Shown here: one piece after another, positions 60,222 to 64,000 of the stretch
How the letters are laid out: each line of letters begins with the position of its first letter
Position numbering within the stretch: the first letter of the stretch is position 1
Assembly: GCF_018614195.1 (NCBI RefSeq)
Contig: NZ_JAGGOT010000056.1
Location: 1-64,000, forward strand
Direction: 5' to 3'
Length of the DNA: 64,000 nucleotides
From: Streptomyces sp. ISL-43
Lineage (GTDB): Bacteria > Actinomycetota > Actinomycetes > Streptomycetales > Streptomycetaceae
The notes under the pieces: generated by a model
What the model was told of the DNA's origin: nothing
Databases searched by the model: none
Seen by the model: the letters and a program-made list of their open reading frames with translations, nothing else
Position numbers and translations under genes: made by a program

Positions 60222-60397
60222 CCGGCTTCCTCGGGACGAAGGGTCGGGCAGCGGACCGGGATATCGTGACATAACGGGCAGTTGGGGCGGGCTGCGACAC
60301 CGCCGCGTGCGGGTGGGTGGGGTGCGGGTATGCGGGGGTGCGGGTGTGCCGCTGCGCGGCGCTCGTCCCTCCTGGGCTCAGCCCCGGACGCCGTGCC

Positions 60398-61384
60398 TCA
60401 AACGCCGGACGGGCTGATCAGGGCGATGGCCAGCGGGGTGCGTTCGTAGAGGATCTGGTGGCCGTGGCGGGAGGAGATGAGCAGGCCCGCCGCGCGGAGG
60501 GCCTTCAGGTGGGCCGACACCGTGGAGGGGGCCAGCGACAGGCGGTGGGCCAGGGCCGTGGTCGAGGCCGGGTCGCTCAGCGCGCACAGGATGTCCGCGC
60601 GGGCCCGGCCCAGCAGTCGGGACAGCGACTGCGGGGTCGGGCCCGCAGAGGCCGTCCACAGTCCGCCGATGCCCCGGGCCGGGTACACCAGCGTCGGCTG
60701 CCACGGCGGGTCGTAGCCGCCGACCACCTCCGGCCAGACGAACGCGCTCGGCATGAGGAGGAGCCCCTGGCCGTCCAGCGAGCGGTCGTGGTGGTTGCGG
60801 CGGTCGATCGTCAGGGTGTTCCCGGACCACCGCAGGTCCGGGTGGAGGCCGTCGAACAGCTCCTCCAGCCCGCCGGCCGCGAGCCGCCGGGAGTGGAACA
60901 GGATGTCCGCCTCCAGGAGCGCGCGCAGCCTGGGCCAGTGCGGGGCGACCAGCGCCAGCCAGGCCCGTTCGTACAGATCGGCCAGCTCCTGGACGGCCCG
61001 CGCCGGATCCGCCAGCATCCGCTGCCCGGCCTCGCTCTCCAGCGCGCCCGGAGTGCAGGCCAGGGAGCGCCGCAGGTCCTCCCGCGCCGCCCCGGGATCG
61101 GCGGCCCGGACCCGCGCGAGCTCCTCCTCGAAGGTGACCGACGGGCCCGTCGGCGGCGGGCTGAGGAAGTCCGGATTGTGCCCGGCGTCCGGCATCAGCA
61201 GCCACAGCGGCCGCAGGTCCAGGCCGGCCGCGGCCGCGCGGATCTGCCGGAGCCAGGGCAGGTGGTAGGCGTGGCGTCGAGGCTGGAGGAGGACCCGTAC
61301 CGCCTCCTGGGTCTCCCAGCGCGGTGAGAGGGAGAACCGGCAGCGCAGCAGATCCGCCGGACCGAAACGGAAGTGGAAGGGCAC
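60398..61384 (-). CDS. ArsR-type winged-helix regulator with large N-terminal domain
   Basis: The 328-residue protein has a ~240-residue N-terminal domain of the kind seen in DUF5937-type Streptomyces regulators (FHFRFGPADLLRCRFSLSPRWE onward). The C-terminal ArsR helix-turn-helix is RARADILCALSDPASTTALAHRLSLAPSTVSAHLKALRAAGLLISSRHG. No metal-binding Cys set is visible. The GTG at 61384 is chosen because CGGAG lies 9 nt upstream and the conserved domain begins there; the longer frame would translate an 18-bp repeat array. It diverges from an MFS transporter gene, its likely target. Confidence 0.85.
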   Translation of the reverse strand: MPFHFRFGPADLLRCRFSLSPRWETQEAVRVLLQPRRHAYHLPWLRQIRAAAAGLDLRPLWLLMPDAGHNPDFLSPPPTGPSVTFEEELARVRAADPGAAREDLRRSLACTPGALESEAGQRMLADPARAVQELADLYERAWLALVAPHWPRLRALLEADILFHSRRLAAGGLEELFDGLHPDLRWSGNTLTIDRRNHHDRSLDGQGLLLMPSAFVWPEVVGGYDPPWQPTLVYPARGIGGLWTASAGPTPQSLSRLLGRARADILCALSDPASTTALAHRLSLAPSTVSAHLKALRAAGLLISSRHGHQILYERTPLAIALISPSGV

Positions 61385-61405
61385 GGGCGCGGGCTCCGAT
61401 GGAGT

Positions 61406-61477
61406 CTCGGACGGTTCGCACGACTCGGATCGTTCGCACGACTCGGACGGTTCGCACCGCTCGGATGATTCGGGTGA
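61406..61477. repeat. Four tandem 18-bp repeats between arsR-type and MFS genes
   Basis: Units CTCGGACGGTTCGCACGA, CTCGGATCGTTCGCACGA, CTCGGACGGTTCGCACCG and a degenerate CTCGGATGATTCGGGTGA follow each other without gaps. They fill the intergenic region 22 bp from the regulator start and 48 bp from the MFS start. An 18-bp period is not a whole number of helical turns. They may be binding sites for the regulator, or a slippage product. Confidence 0.85.
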
Positions 61478-61524
61478 GGGCGAATCTCTGTCCCCCCAGC
61501 CTACGGCCCGCCACGGTGACCCGT

Positions 61525-62823
61525 ATGTCAACCGTCAACCGGACCGGAGCCGGAGCCGCCGATACCGAAGCCGCCGCCGATGCCGGAGCCGGTACCGAAG
61601 CAGCCGCCGCGACCGGCTACCGCCCCGTCTTCCGCGTCCGCGAGTTCCGGCCCGTCTTCGCCGCGCACCTGCTGTCCGTACTCGGCGTGGTCATCGCCGA
61701 GATCTCCCTCACCGTCCTCGTCTACCGCGCCACCGGCTCGCCCCTGATGAGCGCGCTCACCTTCGCCCTCGGCTTCCTCCCCTACGCCCTCGGCGGCACC
61801 CTCCTCGCCCCGGTCGCCGACCGACTCCCCGCCCGTCGTGTACTCGTCGGCTGCGACCTGCTCTGCGCGGCCTGCGCGGCGGCCATGGCCGCGCCCGGCA
61901 CCCCGGTCGCGCTGCTCCTCGTACTGCGCTGCGCCATGGCCTTCGTCGCGCCGCTCTTCCAGGGCACCCGCAGCGCCTCGCTGGCCGACATCCTCGGCGA
62001 CGGTGAGGCGTACGTACTGGGCCGCTCGCTGCTGCGCATGGTGGCCCAGAGCGCCCAGCTCATCGGCTTCGGACTCGGCGGGCTGCTGCTCACCGTCCTC
62101 GCCCCGCGCGGGGCGATCGTCCTGACGGCCGCCGGCTTCCTCGGCTCCGCCCTGCTGCTGCGCCTCGGCACCCGGGACCGGCCCGCCCGCGCCGCCGCCG
62201 ACGGCCCGCGCACCTCGCCGCTCGCCGGACTGCGCTCGGTCCTGGGCGAGCCCCGGCTGCGGGCGCTGACCCTGCTGTGCTGGCTGCCGCCGCTCTTCTT
62301 CGTCGTCCCCGAGGCACTGCTCACCCCGTACGCCGCCGGGGCCGGCGCCTCCACGGCCGTGCTCGGGCTGCTGATGTGCGCGATGCCGGTCGGCGCGATC
62401 GCCGGGGAGTTGTGGGCGGGCTCCGCGCTCACCGCCCGAACGCGTTCGCGGATCACGGCTCCGCTCGCGGCCGCGGGACTGCTGCCCCTGCTCGTGTACG
62501 CGGTCCGGCCCGGCGTGGCGCTGCTGGCGGCCGCGCTCGTGCTGGCCGGGCTGTCCCACGCGTACACCCTCGGACTCGACCAGTGGTACGTCGACGCCGT
62601 CCCCGCCGAACTGCGGGGCCGGGCGATGACGCTGCTCAGCACCGGTCTGATGACCCTGCAGGGCGTCGGCATGGCGCTGGCCGGCGTCGCCGCCGAGTTC
62701 CTGCCCGTCCACGTGGTCGTCACGGGCGCCGCCGTCCTCGGCACGGGGGTCGTCCTGCTGCTGCTCGCGGGGGTGCGCCGGACGGGAGGATCGAAGCGTG
62801 AGACGGGTCCCGCCGCCAAATGA
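61525..62823 (+). CDS. MFS transporter (enterobactin exporter-like)
   Basis: This 432-residue membrane protein has about twelve helices and the MFS pattern of the EntS/MFS_3 type, with EFRPVFAAHLLSVLGVVIAEISLTVLVYRATGSPLMSALTFALGFLPYALGGTLLAPVADRLPARRVLVG (the conserved loop 2-3 ADRLPARRV) and FQGTRSASLADILGD. The ATG at 61525 is used here; a GTG at 61516 is also possible, and neither has a clear binding site, so the message may be leaderless. It is divergent from the ArsR-type regulator. The exported compound is unknown. Confidence 0.9.
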   Translation: MSTVNRTGAGAADTEAAADAGAGTEAAAATGYRPVFRVREFRPVFAAHLLSVLGVVIAEISLTVLVYRATGSPLMSALTFALGFLPYALGGTLLAPVADRLPARRVLVGCDLLCAACAAAMAAPGTPVALLLVLRCAMAFVAPLFQGTRSASLADILGDGEAYVLGRSLLRMVAQSAQLIGFGLGGLLLTVLAPRGAIVLTAAGFLGSALLLRLGTRDRPARAAADGPRTSPLAGLRSVLGEPRLRALTLLCWLPPLFFVVPEALLTPYAAGAGASTAVLGLLMCAMPVGAIAGELWAGSALTARTRSRITAPLAAAGLLPLLVYAVRPGVALLAAALVLAGLSHAYTLGLDQWYVDAVPAELRGRAMTLLSTGLMTLQGVGMALAGVAAEFLPVHVVVTGAAVLGTGVVLLLLAGVRRTGGSKRETGPAAK

Positions 62824-62844
62824 CCGCCCGGTAGGGTCTGGTGC

Positions 62845-63354
62845 GTGCCGAAACCGCTCAGCCTTCCCTTCGACCCGATCGCCCGCGCCGACGAACTGTG
62901 GCAGCAGCGCTGGGGTCCGGTGCCCTCGATGGCCGCGATCACCTCGATCATGCGGGCGCACCAGATCCTGCTCGGGGAGGTCGACGCGGTCGTCAAGCCG
63001 TACGGGCTGACCTTCGCGCGGTACGAGGCGCTGGTGCTGCTGACCTTCTCCAAGGCCGGGGAACTGCCGATGTCGAAGATCGGCGAGCGGCTGATGGTCC
63101 ACCCGACGTCGGTGACGAACACGGTGGACCGGCTGGTGAAGTCCGGCCTCGTCGCCAGGCGCCCGAATCCGAACGACGGCCGCGGCACGCTCGCGTCGAT
63201 CACGGACAAGGGCCGCGAGGTCGTCGAGGCGGCGACCAAGGCGCTGATGGAGGTCGACTTCGGACTGGGCGCCTACGACGCCGAGGAGTGCGGGGAGATC
63301 TTCGCGCTCCTGCGTCCCCTGAGGGTGGCCGCGGCCGACTTCGAGGAAAACTAG
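62845..63354 (+). CDS. MarR-family transcriptional regulator
   Basis: The 169-residue protein has a MarR winged helix: TFARYEALVLLTFSKAGELPMSKIGERLMVHPTSVTNTVDRLVKSGLVARRPNPNDGRGTLASITDKG, with dimerisation helices at both ends. GTG start; TAGGGT at 62831-62836 ends 8 nt upstream, so the transcript is probably leaderless. It lies 21 bp after the MFS gene but belongs, by conservation in Streptomyces, with DUF3817 and icmA downstream (from memory SCO5413-SCO5415). It may regulate icmA through the palindrome at 63805. Confidence 0.92.
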   Translation: MPKPLSLPFDPIARADELWQQRWGPVPSMAAITSIMRAHQILLGEVDAVVKPYGLTFARYEALVLLTFSKAGELPMSKIGERLMVHPTSVTNTVDRLVKSGLVARRPNPNDGRGTLASITDKGREVVEAATKALMEVDFGLGAYDAEECGEIFALLRPLRVAAADFEEN

Positions 63355-63418
63355 CCGCAGCTCCGGCCGGGGCGGCCCGCTGCAAGATCGTGCAAAACGG
63401 ACGGCTAGGCTCGACGGC

Positions 63419-63748
63419 ATGAAACGAAGCGTGCTGACCCGCTACCGCGTCATGGCCTACGTGACCGCGGTCATGCTCCTGATCCTCTGCTCCTGCATGG
63501 TGGCGAAGTACGGCTTCGACACCGGCGCCGACCTGACCTTCGCGGTCTCGCAGGCGCACGGTGTGCTGTTCATGATCTACCTGGTGTTCGCCTTCGACCT
63601 GGGCTCCAAGGCCAAGTGGCCGTTCGGCAAGCTCCTGTGGGTGCTGGTCTCGGGCACGATCCCGCTGGCCGCGTTCTTCGTCGAGCGCAAGATCCGTGCC
63701 GAGGTCGAGCCCCTCGTCGAGGGCGGCCTGGCCGGCGCCCGCGCCTGA
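63419..63748 (+). CDS. DUF3817 family membrane protein
   Basis: The 109-residue protein has three membrane helices: MAYVTAVMLLILCSCMVAKYGF, QAHGVLFMIYLVFAFDLG and LLWVLVSGTIPLAAFFVERKI. The HGVLFMIYLVFAFDLGSKAKWP stretch matches the paralogue at 58055-58399, including the Lys-Trp-Pro before the third helix. TAGGCT at 63406-63411 ends 7 nt before the ATG, which suggests a leaderless transcript. It is followed by a very strong terminator, so icmA must have its own promoter. Confidence 0.88.
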   Translation: MKRSVLTRYRVMAYVTAVMLLILCSCMVAKYGFDTGADLTFAVSQAHGVLFMIYLVFAFDLGSKAKWPFGKLLWVLVSGTIPLAAFFVERKIRAEVEPLVEGGLAGARA

Positions 63749-63758
63749 CCGTGTGACC

Positions 63759-63800
63759 GATGGCCTACCCCCGGAGAGGACTCTCCGGGGGTAGGCCATC
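63759..63800 (+). terminator. Very strong terminator before icmA
   Basis: A perfect 20-bp inverted repeat (63759-63778 and 63781-63800) has only GA between the arms, so the innermost pairs open to form the loop. It lies 10 bp after the DUF3817 stop and 4 bp before the operator-like palindrome at 63805. Confidence 0.92.
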
Positions 63801-63804
63801 GACA

Positions 63805-63826
63805 TTTACTAGGACGTCCTAGTAAA
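63805..63826 (+). promoter_or_regulatory. Perfect 22-bp palindrome at the icmA start, probable operator
   Basis: Bases 63805-63826 equal their own reverse complement; each half reads TTTACTAGGAC from outside to centre. The site ends 9 bp before the ATG at 63836 and contains the only AT-rich, -10-like sequence (TAGTAA at 63820-63825). A dimeric regulator bound here would cover the promoter or the 5' end of a leaderless message. A TetR or MarR family protein is likely, and the MarR protein at 62845 is the nearest candidate. Confidence 0.8.
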
Positions 63827-63835
63827 TTCATGGGT

Positions 63836-64000
63836 ATGGACGCTGACGCCATCGAGGAGGGCCGCCGTCGCTGGCAGGCCCGTTACGACAAGGCCCGCAA
63901 GCGCGAGGCCGATTTCACCACGCTCTCCGGGGATGACGTCGATCCCGTCTACGGGCCGCGGCCCGGCGACAAGTACGAGGGGTTCGAGCGCATCGGCTGG
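63836..64000 (+). CDS. icmA: Isobutyryl-CoA mutase large subunit, N-terminal part (cut by window end)
   Basis: The 55 visible residues start MDADAIEEGRRRWQARYDKA and continue with DVDPVYGPRPGDKYEGFERIGW, matching from memory the N-terminus of the Streptomyces IcmA large subunit (SCO5415). IcmA rearranges isobutyryl-CoA and n-butyryl-CoA with adenosylcobalamin and a small B12-binding partner. The ATG at 63836 is preferred; another ATG at 63830 is in frame. The upstream palindrome suggests specific regulation. Members of the wider acyl-CoA mutase family share this N-terminus, so isobutyryl specificity is inferred. Confidence 0.85.
   Translation, partial: MDADAIEEGRRRWQARYDKARKREADFTTLSGDDVDPVYGPRPGDKYEGFERIGW

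Noticed and set aside
58533..60269. A 578-codon plus-strand frame running from the thiamine-binding gene through GH6
   Set aside because: Only the part around 58848-59070 has homology, to a broken glxA. The rest is antisense to the GH6 gene and low complexity.
61324..61524. N-terminal extension of the MFS gene encoding Val-Arg-Thr repeats
   Set aside because: The repeats are the 18-bp DNA array read in frame. No homology or binding site supports translation there, and the MFS domain starts after 61525.

Overview
The window is chromosomal DNA of a Streptomyces. It is very GC-rich, most codons end in G or C, GTG and TTG starts are common, and it encodes the Streptomyces polar cytoskeleton proteins Scy and FilP and the actinobacterial mismatch nuclease NucS. 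From memory, the gene order matches the conserved core segment of S. coelicolor running from just before lysA (about SCO5351) to icmA (SCO5415).

Layout. 1-2180 holds two insertion sequences: the 3' part of an IS1182-type transposase gene and a complete IS630-type element. A tRNA-Arg(CCG) follows. 2.7-9.6 kb carries a single-domain response regulator, the ArgS-like protein NrtL and the aspartate-family genes lysA, hom, thrC and thrB. 10-19 kb is a translation and transcription block: rho, an LCP cell-wall ligase, rpmE, prfA, prmC, tsaC, a phosphatase-like protein and a glyA paralogue. 18.9-28.9 kb holds a WecA/TagO-type transferase, the full ATP synthase operon atpIBEFHAGDC and a DUF2550 gene. 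29-35 kb carries a secreted GH18 chitinase with two DasR-type sites in its promoter, a two-component system, a PduO-type cobalamin adenosyltransferase and a 3-hydroxybutyryl-CoA dehydrogenase. 35.5-41.6 kb has a STAS protein, a large membrane-anchored NTPase-like protein, nucS, an SCO5389-family gene, an LLM oxidoreductase and a small zinc-finger-like protein. 41.6-51.4 kb has two tandem ABC exporters, filP and a giant scy. 51.5-54.5 kb encodes methylmalonyl-CoA epimerase, thiolase, MeaB and the 24-residue ribosomal protein bL37. 54.5-64 kb is more variable: PepSY, MarR and three AIM24 genes, DUF3817, a thiamine-binding protein, a glxA remnant beside a GH6 cellulase, a divergent ArsR/MFS pair, MarR, DUF3817 and the start of icmA.

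How the genes work together. LysA, Hom, ThrC and ThrB supply lysine, threonine and the methionine precursor. PrmC methylates the GGQ glutamine of PrfA, encoded just upstream. The adenosyltransferase, epimerase, MeaB and IcmA belong to adenosylcobalamin-dependent acyl-CoA mutase metabolism. Scy and FilP build the hyphal tip scaffold.

Most of the window is ordinary conserved core. The best leads are: a perfect 16-bp inverted repeat plus a second hairpin ahead of hom; a phosphatase-like protein with Ser in place of its catalytic Cys; a membrane NTPase with Arg in place of the Walker A Lys; three overlapping AIM24 genes; the decayed glxA next to a GH6 gene; four 18-bp repeats between arsR and an MFS gene; and a 22-bp palindrome at the icmA start. 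I did not find a clearly new multi-gene defence or mobile system.
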